Assembly: GCA_027483445.1 (NCBI GenBank)
Contig: JAIXUS010000014.1
Span: 1 to 45,799 of the forward strand
Reading direction: 5' to 3'
Origin: Bacteroidota bacterium
GTDB taxonomy: Bacteria; Bacteroidota; Bacteroidia; M30B66
Length of the DNA stretch: 45,799 nucleotides
Shown: positions 8,503-16,672 of the stretch, piece by piece
Numbering within the stretch: the stretch's first letter is position 1
Layout: every line of letters begins with the position of its first letter
Notes under the pieces: model-generated
Told to the model about the DNA's origin: nothing
Seen by the model: the letters and a program-made list of their open reading frames with translations, nothing else
Database searches by the model: none
Program-made: the position numbers and the translations under genes

Positions 8503-10329
8503 ATGATGAATATCAACTCAATTAAATGCGCCGCTATCACAGCATTAGTGGCGCTTGGTGTGAATAGCGCTTCTGCTCAATCGGAAGGTTGCTATGGTGC
8601 AAGTGTATTTCAGGTTAGTCAGGGTTTGACCAAAATCAACACGCCTGTTAACACTGAACGTTCGAATCCAGAAAATGCCTTAGGTGCTCCCAACGGTCAG
8701 AATCCTCCAATTTTCGCGAGCGAACAGTTTTTCTTTTCACTCGGTTTTGGTGGTTCAATTGTAATTCAGTTTGAACAGCCAATCGCCAATGGCGAAGGAG
8801 CTGACATCCGTATTTGGGAGTCTTCTGCCAGTTCAAATCAAGAGAAAGCTACCGTTCTTGTTTCTCAAAATGGTATCAACTTTATCGAGGTAGGTCAAAT
8901 TCAGCAAACCGGAGAGGTTGATTTCGGTGATGTATTTAGCGATTACATCAACTTCGTGAAAATTCAGGATAGCTCTAACCCAAACAGCTTTGGTAACAGT
9001 CAAATTTCAGACGGTTACGATGTCGACGCTGTGGAGTGTTTACATGGTGCTTTCCTGATTCCTAATCCAAATGCCTGCTACGCTGATTCAGTGGTTTCTT
9101 TCAATCAGCGCAAGCAAAACGATGGTTCAATCATCAGCGAAGCGCGCAGCAATCCGGATAAAGCACTCGGAGCTCCACAAGACAATGACACAGAAAACTT
9201 CGTGTCGCTTGGATTTGGTGGTGACATTACTCTTCGCTTTGCTTCACCAATCAAAAATGGAGAAGGCGCCGATGTTCGCGTAATCGAAACCACCTTTGGC
9301 TCAATGAGCAACAACTGCAACCGTTACCCTGAAACCATTCGTGTATTTGCCTCACAAGACAATTGCAACTGGGTTTGGTTAGGCGACGATTGTCAGGATG
9401 CTGACTTTGACCTCGGTTCATTGGGCTGGGCGCAGTACATTAAATTGGTAGACATTTCAAATGTAAATGCGCCATATCAGGGAACACCGATTGCCGATGC
9501 ATACGACGTAGACGCTGTAATGTGTTTGAATGGATTCGAAGAAAACCCAGTACCAGCAGTGATTACTGAAGGTGCTTCTGAAGTAATCGGCTATACTGAA
9601 GGTCCTCGTAGAAATGGAACCGAGATTGCGGATTCACGCACCCATCCAACAAATGCTCTTGGTGTACCTCAAGGTACTGACGTAGTGAACTTTGTATCAT
9701 TAGGTTTCGGTGGTCAGCTGATTTTGAAGTTCCCTTATGTAATTTTCGACAATCCACTCACTCCAGATCTTCAAGTGGTTGAAACAACATTCGGAGGCCT
9801 TACCTGCACGCAGTACCCTGAAACTGCCGATATCGAAGGCTCTTTAGATGGTGAAAACTGGGTTTACTTGGGCACTATCTGCTTAGATGACGTGATTGAT
9901 ATTACTTCTGCCGGAGTAATTCAATACATTCGAATTACTGACCGTACTCCCGCAACATCTTTCAATGGTTCTGCTGATGGATACGATGTTGACGGTGTGG
10001 TAGTGATCAATCAAGAGTGTGGTGGAGCTACTCCTGCCCGTGTTGGCGATAACACCAATACTCCTGATGAGGTAATCAGCATGGAGCTTTTCCCTAACCC
10101 TGCTAAAGAATCTGCTACTTTGGTGTTAACCACAGGCAGCGACGATAGCAACATCATGATTACCGTAAACAACTATTTGGGTCAGTCTGTGATGACCGAC
10201 AGACTCAATGTGACATCATCTTCAGTAATCAACCACACGTTGAGCTTGGACGGCCTGAAGCCAGGTATCTATTTCGTAACAGTGGAGTCGAACTCAACTC
10301 GCGAAATCATTAAATTGGTAAAGAACTAA
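8503..10329 (+). CDS. T9SS-exported surface protein with three SLGFGG/DGYDVD domains (paralogue 1)
   Basis: This 608-residue secreted protein starts with a signal peptide (INSIKCAAITALVALGVNSA, cut near SAQS). It has three copies of one domain of about 150 residues: residues 30-182, 192-344 and 362-506. Each has NALGAP or NALGVP, then SLGFGG, then NGEGAD or similar, ET or ES, CNRYPE or CTQYPE, a DG..WV.LG strand, and ends in DGYDVD or DAYDVD. The pattern suggests a lectin- or discoidin-like beta-sandwich, with the Asp-rich end loop possibly binding calcium; this is inference. The C-terminal 90 residues (MELFPNPAKESATLVL, GLKPGIYFVTVE, IIKLVKN) are a T9SS type A sorting domain. The start could also be GTG 8488 or ATG 8506. 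It opens a five-gene paralogous cluster and ends at a strong terminator. Confidence 0.9.
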   Translation: MMNINSIKCAAITALVALGVNSASAQSEGCYGASVFQVSQGLTKINTPVNTERSNPENALGAPNGQNPPIFASEQFFFSLGFGGSIVIQFEQPIANGEGADIRIWESSASSNQEKATVLVSQNGINFIEVGQIQQTGEVDFGDVFSDYINFVKIQDSSNPNSFGNSQISDGYDVDAVECLHGAFLIPNPNACYADSVVSFNQRKQNDGSIISEARSNPDKALGAPQDNDTENFVSLGFGGDITLRFASPIKNGEGADVRVIETTFGSMSNNCNRYPETIRVFASQDNCNWVWLGDDCQDADFDLGSLGWAQYIKLVDISNVNAPYQGTPIADAYDVDAVMCLNGFEENPVPAVITEGASEVIGYTEGPRRNGTEIADSRTHPTNALGVPQGTDVVNFVSLGFGGQLILKFPYVIFDNPLTPDLQVVETTFGGLTCTQYPETADIEGSLDGENWVYLGTICLDDVIDITSAGVIQYIRITDRTPATSFNGSADGYDVDGVVVINQECGGATPARVGDNTNTPDEVISMELFPNPAKESATLVLTTGSDDSNIMITVNNYLGQSVMTDRLNVTSSSVINHTLSLDGLKPGIYFVTVESNSTREIIKLVKN

Positions 10330-10352
10330 AACGTTCCTAATACCTCTTGAAA

Positions 10353-10388
10353 AAGGGGGCTGGTCAACTGACCGGCCCCCTTTGCTTT
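10353..10388 (+). terminator. Strong intrinsic terminator
   Basis: AAGGGGGC..GGTC pairs with GACC..GCCCCCTT around an AACT loop, followed by GCTTTTT. It ends transcription of the first cluster gene. Confidence 0.85.
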
Positions 10389-10678
10389 TTACCGGTTTAT
10401 TTGAAAGCATTGGCCATCACGCCATAAAGCCCTCTTTTCTGATTTTATAGAACCTAGATGTTCTTTCATTTTTGTGTTCATGCGCCTTGATGTATACCTG
10501 CTTTGAAAAGCAACGCAGTTTTGCCAGATAGCCTCTGATTGTGGCATTTTAAATTCAATTCATGAGTCATTGCTTAAAAATGTGCTTATTAATGACGGGA
10601 ACGAAGTTGTTTTCTTTGCTTCACTTTTCATGGTAATAATGTAATAAACTCATTACTAATGAATAACATAAATTTATC
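10389..10678. other. AT-rich intergenic region, no gene seen
   Basis: No open frame of note or RNA gene is visible here. The only structure is a small inverted repeat, AGAAC (10449-10453) with GTTCT (10460-10464). The last 100 bases become very AT-rich as they approach the promoter of the second cluster gene. Confidence 0.5.
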
Positions 10679-10707
10679 TTGTTTTTTTAAATAAAATCTT
10701 ACATTTG
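10679..10707 (+). promoter_or_regulatory. Promoter of cluster gene 2
   Basis: TTG at 10679-10681 and the exact -7 element TACATTTG at 10700-10707 are 18 bases apart, matching the Bacteroidota consensus. The predicted leader to ATG 10761 is about 45 bases. Confidence 0.7.
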
Positions 10708-10760
10708 TAACCTCGATCAAAAAAACGCGTAATACCGAAAACCTAACCAATGCATCGAAT

Positions 10761-12953
10761 ATGAAAAAAACCAACCCTTTCAAATTAGCCTCCTTAGCGC
10801 TCTTTGCAGCGCTGAATTTGGCTAACGCTAATGTGCATGCATCAGGCTCAGTTTCTGTACTGAGTACCCAAGATGAGGTAGCTCCTGCAAACTACCTAAA
10901 TCTGACATCAATGTGCTCGAACAATCCCGCTGAGACACGTCGCTGGAGAGTTCGCAATCAAACCTCAGCGCCGATTAACTACACTTGGGACGTTTACGGA
11001 ACCAACCAGAGCGGCTCTGGTGTGGCTCAGCCAGGCGATAGTTTTTTTGAAACCATCACCGTTCCAGGAAGTCCAAACACAACCCGCATCTTTTGGGTTG
11101 TTGGTACTGCTACTTATTCAAAAGTGAAAGCTTCTGGTGGAGCTCAGTGTCAGGATACTCCTGTTATTCCTCCATGTGGCACCAACCTCATTGTGAATGG
11201 TGGATTTGAAGCCGGAAACTCAGGCTTTACCTCAGGATATACTTTCAAAGTTGACCTTCCAAACGTGAACAATGAAATGATTCCTGAAAACACTTATGGA
11301 GTAGATGACAACATCAACACCTACCATCCTTCTATGTCAGGAACCGGCCGTTCAGGTAACTTCCTCATGGTAAACGGAAATACACAATCTTTAAAAACAG
11401 TTTGGTCTCAAAGTGTGAATGTTATCGCAGGGAAACAATACCAAGTTTCTGCCTGGGTTCAAAACCTTTTCCCTTCCGCACCAGCTGTTCTACGATTCAA
11501 TGTAGCGGGAAATCAAATTGGAACTTTCAGCGCCACCGGAGTTGCTGCATGGCAGGAATTTTCTGCTACTTTTCTGGCTACTACCAATGGTCCGGTAGAC
11601 TTTACCATTGTTAATTCAAACCTTACCAAAATTGGGAATGACTTCGGAATTGATGACATTTCTTTCAGTGAGATTTGCCCTCAGCTTCCTAATACTTGTT
11701 ATGCGGAAATTGTTGTCGATTTCAACCAGAAGAAGCAGAATGACGGATCAACCATTTCAACTGAGCGTAGCGACCCTTCTAAAGCCATAGGCGAACCGCA
11801 AGACAACGACACTGAAAACTTTGTTTCGCTTGGTTTTGGTGGCGATATTACCTTGAAATTCGGCAGCCCAATTAAGAATGGCGAAGGTGCTGACCTCCGT
11901 GTTATTGAAACAACCTTTGGCTCAATGAGCAACAATTGCAACCGTTACCCTGAAACCATCCGTGCATTCGCTTCTCAAGATGGATGTAACTGGGTTTACC
12001 TTGGAGAAGATTGTCAGGATGCAGATTTTGACCTCGGTTCATTAGCTTGGGCTCAGTTTGTGAAACTGGTTGATGCTTCTGATGTAGGAGCTCCTTACCA
12101 AGGAACGCCAATTGCAGACGCTTACGACGTTGATGCTGTAATGTGCCTCAATGGTTACGAAGAAAACCCAGTGCCTGCAGAAGTAACTGAAGGTGCTTCT
12201 GAAGTAATCGGCTACACTGAAGGTCCTCGTAGAAATGGAACTGAGATTGCGGATTCACGAACCCAACCAACAAATGCACTTGGTGTACCACAGGGAACTG
12301 ACGTTGTTAATTTCGTATCTCTCGGTTTTGGTGGATCTATTGTATTGAAGTTCCCTTACGTGATTTTCGACAATCCTAACGCCACAGATCTCGATATCGT
12401 TGAGACCTCTTTCGGAAACCCATCATGTGACGCTTACCCTGAAAGAGCCCTTGTAGAAGGCTCATTGGATGGAGAGAACTGGATCTACCTTGCCGACATT
12501 TGTCTCGATGAGGAAGTTGACATCACTTCTGCTGGTGTGATCCAATACATCCGCATTACAGATCGTTCAGCTGCAAGCTCATTCGGAGGTTCTGCCGATG
12601 GTTTCGATGTTGACGGTGTAGTAGTGATTAACAAAGAATGTGGCACAGGCGAAGTTGAGCGTCGCATTGGCGATAACATCACAACGGCTAACGAAGTGGC
12701 CGGCATTGAAGTGTATCCTAATCCTTTCGATGCAATTACTAACGTAGTAATTTCTACAGGCGATCAAGACAACTTCGCAGTAATCACTGTAAGCAACTAT
12801 CTTGGTCAAGCCATCAGCGCAGAGCGCGTTAATGTTGCTGCCTCATCAGTAATTACACACACCTTAAACCTCGATGCAGTGAAAAGCGGTATCTACTTTA
12901 TTGCGGTAGAAACCAATTCTACTCGCGAAGTGGTTAAAGTGGTGAAGAACTAA
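10761..12953 (+). CDS. T9SS-exported surface protein: NTT module, CBM-like module and two SLGFGG domains (paralogue 2)
   Basis: This 730-residue protein has a signal peptide (residues 1-28, ending VHASG). Residues 45-132 form a module also present in the next gene: LTSMCSNNPAETRRWRVRN, PGDSFFETITV, NTTRIFW, VKASGGAQC. Residues 146-310 look like a carbohydrate-binding-module or DUF642-like jelly roll (LIVNGGFEAGNSGF, WSQSVNVIAGKQYQVSAWVQ, GIDDISF). Two copies of the cluster's domain follow, at 313-466 and 484-628, the second ending ADGFDVDGVVVIN. The C-terminal T9SS type A domain is at about 655-730 (IEVYPNPFDAITNV, VKVVKN). The two repeated domains are very close in DNA sequence to domains 2 and 3 of the gene upstream, which points to recent tandem duplication. 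A carbohydrate- or surface-binding adhesin role is inferred. Confidence 0.9.
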   Translation: MKKTNPFKLASLALFAALNLANANVHASGSVSVLSTQDEVAPANYLNLTSMCSNNPAETRRWRVRNQTSAPINYTWDVYGTNQSGSGVAQPGDSFFETITVPGSPNTTRIFWVVGTATYSKVKASGGAQCQDTPVIPPCGTNLIVNGGFEAGNSGFTSGYTFKVDLPNVNNEMIPENTYGVDDNINTYHPSMSGTGRSGNFLMVNGNTQSLKTVWSQSVNVIAGKQYQVSAWVQNLFPSAPAVLRFNVAGNQIGTFSATGVAAWQEFSATFLATTNGPVDFTIVNSNLTKIGNDFGIDDISFSEICPQLPNTCYAEIVVDFNQKKQNDGSTISTERSDPSKAIGEPQDNDTENFVSLGFGGDITLKFGSPIKNGEGADLRVIETTFGSMSNNCNRYPETIRAFASQDGCNWVYLGEDCQDADFDLGSLAWAQFVKLVDASDVGAPYQGTPIADAYDVDAVMCLNGYEENPVPAEVTEGASEVIGYTEGPRRNGTEIADSRTQPTNALGVPQGTDVVNFVSLGFGGSIVLKFPYVIFDNPNATDLDIVETSFGNPSCDAYPERALVEGSLDGENWIYLADICLDEEVDITSAGVIQYIRITDRSAASSFGGSADGFDVDGVVVINKECGTGEVERRIGDNITTANEVAGIEVYPNPFDAITNVVISTGDQDNFAVITVSNYLGQAISAERVNVAASSVITHTLNLDAVKSGIYFIAVETNSTREVVKVVKN

Positions 12954-12972
12954 TCCAATACGTTTCAGTATC

Positions 12973-13007
12973 AAGCGGACTCTCAATGGAGAGTCCGCTT
13001 TTTTTTT
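12973..13007 (+). terminator. Strong intrinsic terminator
   Basis: AAGCGGACTCTC (12973-12984) pairs perfectly with GAGAGTCCGCTT (12989-13000), followed by a run of at least seven further T. Confidence 0.92.
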
Positions 13008-13108
13008 GCCTAAACTTACATTACTGATTGCCGCTTAGTGGGTCTCTTAAGGCTCATCTGCATGTATTTCGACATTTTAAAATCGGGTTATTCTGACTTA
13101 TTCTTACA

Positions 13109-13174
13109 CCGCATTGCCCTGATGCGGCGAAACCAAGTTCTTTTCTTTTCGTCTGAGGATATGCTGCGAATTGC
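13109..13174 (+). promoter_or_regulatory. Two small hairpins upstream of cluster gene 3
   Basis: CCGCAT (13109-13114) pairs with ATGCGG (13122-13127), and CTGC pairs with GCAG near 13162-13174. They sit just before ATG 13197, where no TAnnTTTG box is found. They could be leader structures or chance; no known riboswitch is recognised. Confidence 0.25.
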
Positions 13175-13196
13175 AGTGTAACGGATCAAATCAGGC

Positions 13197-14900
13197 ATGA
13201 AAAAGAAACTTTCCTTAAACGTTAGGACATCCCTAAAAACAGCACTTCGCCAACGTCTCCTTATTGGATCGGCTGGGTTACTTCTCATCGCAGTAGTAGC
13301 TGGAATGGTCTATTTCAACTTTTTCACTGCCGGCGATTCACGGGCCAGTCAATATGAAGACGGAGTGATTGTCCAAGACCTGCTTCTCACCAGTGTTTGT
13401 TCTGAAAACCCTCAGGTAAGTCGACGTTGGAGAATCAGAAATCCCAATGAATTTGATGTTCCAGTGGAGTGGGATTTGTACCCCTTTATTCAAACCGGTT
13501 TGCTGATTGCGCATCCTGGTGATAATTTTTTCTACACCAATGCCATCAATGGAGCAAATACGACACGGATTCGTTGGCAAGATGAGAATCAAGACTGGCA
13601 ACAACAAGTTAAAGCTTCTTCGGGTCAGTCTTGCGGAAATGGTGGAGGTTGCTTTGCCGCTCAGGTAATTAGTTACACGCCCACAAAGCGAAACGATGGA
13701 TCGAACATTCCTGAAGAACGCAGAAATGCCAGCAAAGCGATTGGAGCACCTGAGAACGACGAATCATCTAATTTCGTGTCGCTTGGGTTTGGTGGTGAGC
13801 TTGTTGTGAAATTTGCTCAGCCAATTGCAAATGGTCAGGGTGATGACTTTAAAGTGGTAGAGAGTACCTTTTCTAACCTGAATTGCAGTCGTTATCCTGA
13901 AAAGGTTCAAGCGTATGCTTCGCAGGATGGCTGCCATTTCGTGTATTTAGGTGAACGTTGTCAGGACGCTCAGTTTGATCTCGGTTCCTTGAGTTGGGCT
14001 CAGTTCATCAAGCTCAGAGATGTGAGTCCTTTTACTCATCCCTTTGGAAACGCAGTGGCCGATGGATACGATGTCGATGGCATTGTTTGCCTGAATGGTT
14101 TGGCTCAAAATCCGGGTGATGATGGGCTTGTGGCCGGCAGTGCGCAAGAGGTGGTATCCTACACACAGGGCACTCGGAAAAATGGTTCTCCTATTCATTC
14201 GTCGCGTACCAATCCTGAAAACGCCTTGGGTGTGCCGCAAAACGACGACATGGGAATTAACTTTACTACGCTAGGCTTTATGGGTTCTATGGTGCTGAAG
14301 TTCGATTATGCAGTGTTCAACAGACCGGGTAATGATCTTCAAGTAATTGAAACATCTTTTGGCCAGCAAACCTGTCAAGGTTATCCAGAAACGGCTTATT
14401 TTGAGGGTTCTCTGGATGGCAATACCTGGTTTCATATTAACGAGATTTGTTTAGATGGATCGCTTGATTTGGGCGATGAAATCTATGCCATTCATTACTT
14501 AAGAATCACAGACAGGTCGGCAGCAACGTTGTTCCCAAATTCGGCCGATGGTTACGATGTCGACGGAGTTACAGTACTCGGTTATGGATGCCCGCAGGAG
14601 AGTCGCATCATGCCATTCGACAGAAATGATGTGCCTGATGAGGTAGCAGAGGCCATCATTTCACCCAACCCATTTAAAGATCAGTTTCAAATTCAATATG
14701 AGAGTGGATCTGTGGCCGAAAAAGTCAATGTTTCGGTGTACAACTATGTAGGTCAACTCGTTCAGCGCGATCAGTTTAGTGTTCCGGCAGCTTCAAAAGT
14801 GGCTCATCCAATTGCCGCCGATCGATTGCCGAAAGGCGTTTATGTTGTCAACCTTGAGTCGGCTGGTTTAACGCAAAGTCTGAAAGTGATAAAAAACTAA
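13197..14900 (+). CDS. T9SS-exported surface protein with NTT module and two SLGFGG domains (paralogue 3)
   Basis: This 567-residue protein starts with a long, basic n-region (MKKKLSLNVRTSLKTALRQR) followed by a hydrophobic segment at residues 21-43, so it is a long signal peptide or signal anchor. Residues 60-148 match the N-terminal module of the preceding protein (LTSVCSENPQVSRRWRIRNP, PGDNFFYTNAINGANTTRI, VKASSGQSC). Two copies of the cluster's domain follow: about 152-305 (ASKAIGAPEN, SLGFGG, CSRYPE, DGYDVDGIVCL) and 319-465 (NALGVPQN, TLGFMG, CQGYPE, DGYDVDGVTVL). The C-terminus (ISPNPFKDQFQIQY, LPKGVYVVNLES, LKVIKN) is a T9SS type A domain. It lacks the jelly-roll module of paralogue 2. 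A surface adhesin or binding role is inferred. Confidence 0.9.
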   Translation: MKKKLSLNVRTSLKTALRQRLLIGSAGLLLIAVVAGMVYFNFFTAGDSRASQYEDGVIVQDLLLTSVCSENPQVSRRWRIRNPNEFDVPVEWDLYPFIQTGLLIAHPGDNFFYTNAINGANTTRIRWQDENQDWQQQVKASSGQSCGNGGGCFAAQVISYTPTKRNDGSNIPEERRNASKAIGAPENDESSNFVSLGFGGELVVKFAQPIANGQGDDFKVVESTFSNLNCSRYPEKVQAYASQDGCHFVYLGERCQDAQFDLGSLSWAQFIKLRDVSPFTHPFGNAVADGYDVDGIVCLNGLAQNPGDDGLVAGSAQEVVSYTQGTRKNGSPIHSSRTNPENALGVPQNDDMGINFTTLGFMGSMVLKFDYAVFNRPGNDLQVIETSFGQQTCQGYPETAYFEGSLDGNTWFHINEICLDGSLDLGDEIYAIHYLRITDRSAATLFPNSADGYDVDGVTVLGYGCPQESRIMPFDRNDVPDEVAEAIISPNPFKDQFQIQYESGSVAEKVNVSVYNYVGQLVQRDQFSVPAASKVAHPIAADRLPKGVYVVNLESAGLTQSLKVIKN

Positions 14901-14922
14901 TATATCTTACGTCTCACTTTAT

Positions 14923-14949
14923 AGCCCGGTCACTCCGGGCTTTTTTTTT
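14923..14949 (+). terminator. Strong intrinsic terminator
   Basis: AGCCCGG (14923-14929) pairs with CCGGGCT (14935-14941) around TCACT, followed by nine T. Confidence 0.88.
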
Positions 14950-14953
14950 GGCT

Positions 14954-14982
14954 TGAAATTCTTTCAGTTTGCAATACTTTTG
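14954..14982 (+). promoter_or_regulatory. Promoter of cluster gene 4
   Basis: TTG at 14954-14956 and the exact -7 element TACTTTTG at 14975-14982 are 18 bases apart. The ATG at 14953 falls within this promoter, so the real start must be ATG 15016. Confidence 0.7.
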
Positions 14983-15015
14983 GGTTTTAACCCTAACCCT
15001 AATCACATCACAAAC

Positions 15016-16404
15016 ATGAAACAAACTTACTTTGGTTCCAGCGTAGTCGCTTTGATGCTGGGATGTCTTGTTTTTCAGCCACTTAAGACAGAGGCGCAAA
15101 GCAATAATTGTGGAATTACCATTGCGTCCGTAGAGAGCTTTCTGCCTGGGAAACGCCGCGATGGGTCTTTGATTCCCGGACAATTTTTGAATACTCAGAA
15201 TGTTATTGGCGCTCCTCAGAATTCTGATGCCGGAGCTTTGAATTATGTGTCTTTGGGATTTAACGGTGAGATTACCGTTAAACTAAGCGGTAAAATTTCT
15301 AACGGTGAAGGCGCTGATTTTCGTCTCGTTGAAACAACCACCAATCCAATTATAAATACCTGCAACCGTTACCCTGAGCGTGTTGAGGTTTTTGGCTCAC
15401 AGGATGGATGTAACTTCGTTTGTCTCGGGATTATCTGTCAAGATGCGAATATCGATCTTGCTGGCAGCGGCCTAGAGTGGATTGAGTATGTAAAGCTTCA
15501 CGATGTAAGCCCTGTTCTGAACCCTTTCAATAATGATACAGAGGCCAATGGATACGATTTAGACGGAATTACCTGCTTGTCGGGGGCTGCTCAAAATCCA
15601 ACTCCGAATACTACATTCTTGGCCGGCTATCCCCGGAATTTTATGGATTACATGCCTGCCAATCCTACTACTATTCCTCTTTCACGGAGAAATCCGGTGA
15701 ATGCAACCGGAGCTCCTCAGAACAACAATGGAACGCCAATCACCTTTGTTTCATTGGGCTTTAACGGAGAAATTACCTTAGTATTCGATTATGTGGTGTT
15801 CGATAAAGAAGGTCCAGATTTGTTTGTAACAGAAACTTCCGGTTCTACCAATTACCCTGAAAGAGCTGAGTTGTATGGTTCAACGTGTGGGTCGAACTGG
15901 GTGTTGTTGAATAACACTGAAGATGGAAATGTATTAACTCAAGACGGCTGGGTTGATTTCTCTGGTTCCATTTATGCCTTGAAATACCTCCGCATTATCG
16001 ATCGCAGTCGTCGCAGTCAGTTTACCGGTGCAGCCGATGGATACGATGTTGACGGAGTAACGGTGATTAATGGAAGCCAATGCACTCCTGGAACTTCGAT
16101 CAGCGCTGCCCGCCTTGATGATGGTCTTAGCCAGGTGCCTGATGAAGCGGGTAGAGTGGAAGTGTTTCCAAACCCTTTCCATGGATTAACACAACTGCAA
16201 CTAACCGCTGGTTCTGCCGATGAGGTATTTGAATTGAACCTTAACAGCATTACCGGACAGCGTATTTCTTCTGAGCGTGTATCTATTGCTGCCGGAGAGA
16301 GTCTTCAACGTTCCATTGATTTGAGTGCTTTTACAAAAGGAATTTACATACTTGAATTGAGAGGCACTTACGGAGTTGAAACGCTAAAGCTGATCAATCA
16401 GTAA
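15016..16404 (+). CDS. T9SS-exported surface protein with two SLGF(N)G domains (paralogue 4)
   Basis: This 462-residue protein starts at ATG 15016, just downstream of a consensus promoter. The signal peptide (MKQTYFGSSVVALMLGCLVF) ends near TEAQS. Domain copy 1 covers residues 32-196 (NVIGAPQNS, SLGFNGEITV, NGEGADFRLVETT, CNRYPERV, NGYDLDGITCL). Copy 2 covers 210-350 (NATGAPQNN, SLGFNGEI, NYPERAELYGS, DGYDVDGVTVIN). Both copies have SLGFNG where the other paralogues mostly have SLGFGG, so they diverged together. The T9SS type A domain is at about 375-462 (VEVFPNPFHGLTQLQL, FTKGIYILELRG, LKLINQ). The ligand is unknown. It is probably an exported binding protein like its neighbours. Confidence 0.9.
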   Translation: MKQTYFGSSVVALMLGCLVFQPLKTEAQSNNCGITIASVESFLPGKRRDGSLIPGQFLNTQNVIGAPQNSDAGALNYVSLGFNGEITVKLSGKISNGEGADFRLVETTTNPIINTCNRYPERVEVFGSQDGCNFVCLGIICQDANIDLAGSGLEWIEYVKLHDVSPVLNPFNNDTEANGYDLDGITCLSGAAQNPTPNTTFLAGYPRNFMDYMPANPTTIPLSRRNPVNATGAPQNNNGTPITFVSLGFNGEITLVFDYVVFDKEGPDLFVTETSGSTNYPERAELYGSTCGSNWVLLNNTEDGNVLTQDGWVDFSGSIYALKYLRIIDRSRRSQFTGAADGYDVDGVTVINGSQCTPGTSISAARLDDGLSQVPDEAGRVEVFPNPFHGLTQLQLTAGSADEVFELNLNSITGQRISSERVSIAAGESLQRSIDLSAFTKGIYILELRGTYGVETLKLINQ

Positions 16405-16425
16405 TCGGAAATCAAATCTGCTTTT

Positions 16426-16456
16426 TGGGGTCGTCTTCTTCTGGAGGGCGGCCCCA
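16426..16456 (+). terminator. Probable terminator
   Basis: TGGGGTCG and CGGCCCCA can pair around a loop of about 15 bases, followed by TTTTATTT. The stem contains a mismatch, so this is less certain than the other cluster terminators. Confidence 0.45.
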
Positions 16457-16615
16457 TTTTATTTAAATTAGGTTGAATTCTTTTGTGCTCTATTAAATTT
16501 AGATGTTAAAAATAATATGTAGATGCAAAATGAATAATAAATATAATAATTAAATTATTGATGTGTATTTTGGGGATTATTCACTACATGTGTATAAAAA
16601 ACAGGGTCTAACCCC

Positions 16616-16646
16616 TTGTAAGATTCAAATGGGTTTTATACGTTTA
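16616..16646 (+). promoter_or_regulatory. Probable promoter of cluster gene 5
   Basis: TTG at 16616-16618 and TACGTTTA at 16639-16646 (one mismatch to TAnnTTTG) are 20 bases apart, upstream of ATG 16673. Confidence 0.45.
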
Positions 16647-16672
16647 CCATGATTTAACCTAATAATTCTTAC

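Noticed and set aside
14989-15003. Telomere-like CCCTAACCCTAA upstream of cluster gene 4
   Set aside because: Only two units occur within the 5' leader, so it is chance and not a telomere or array.
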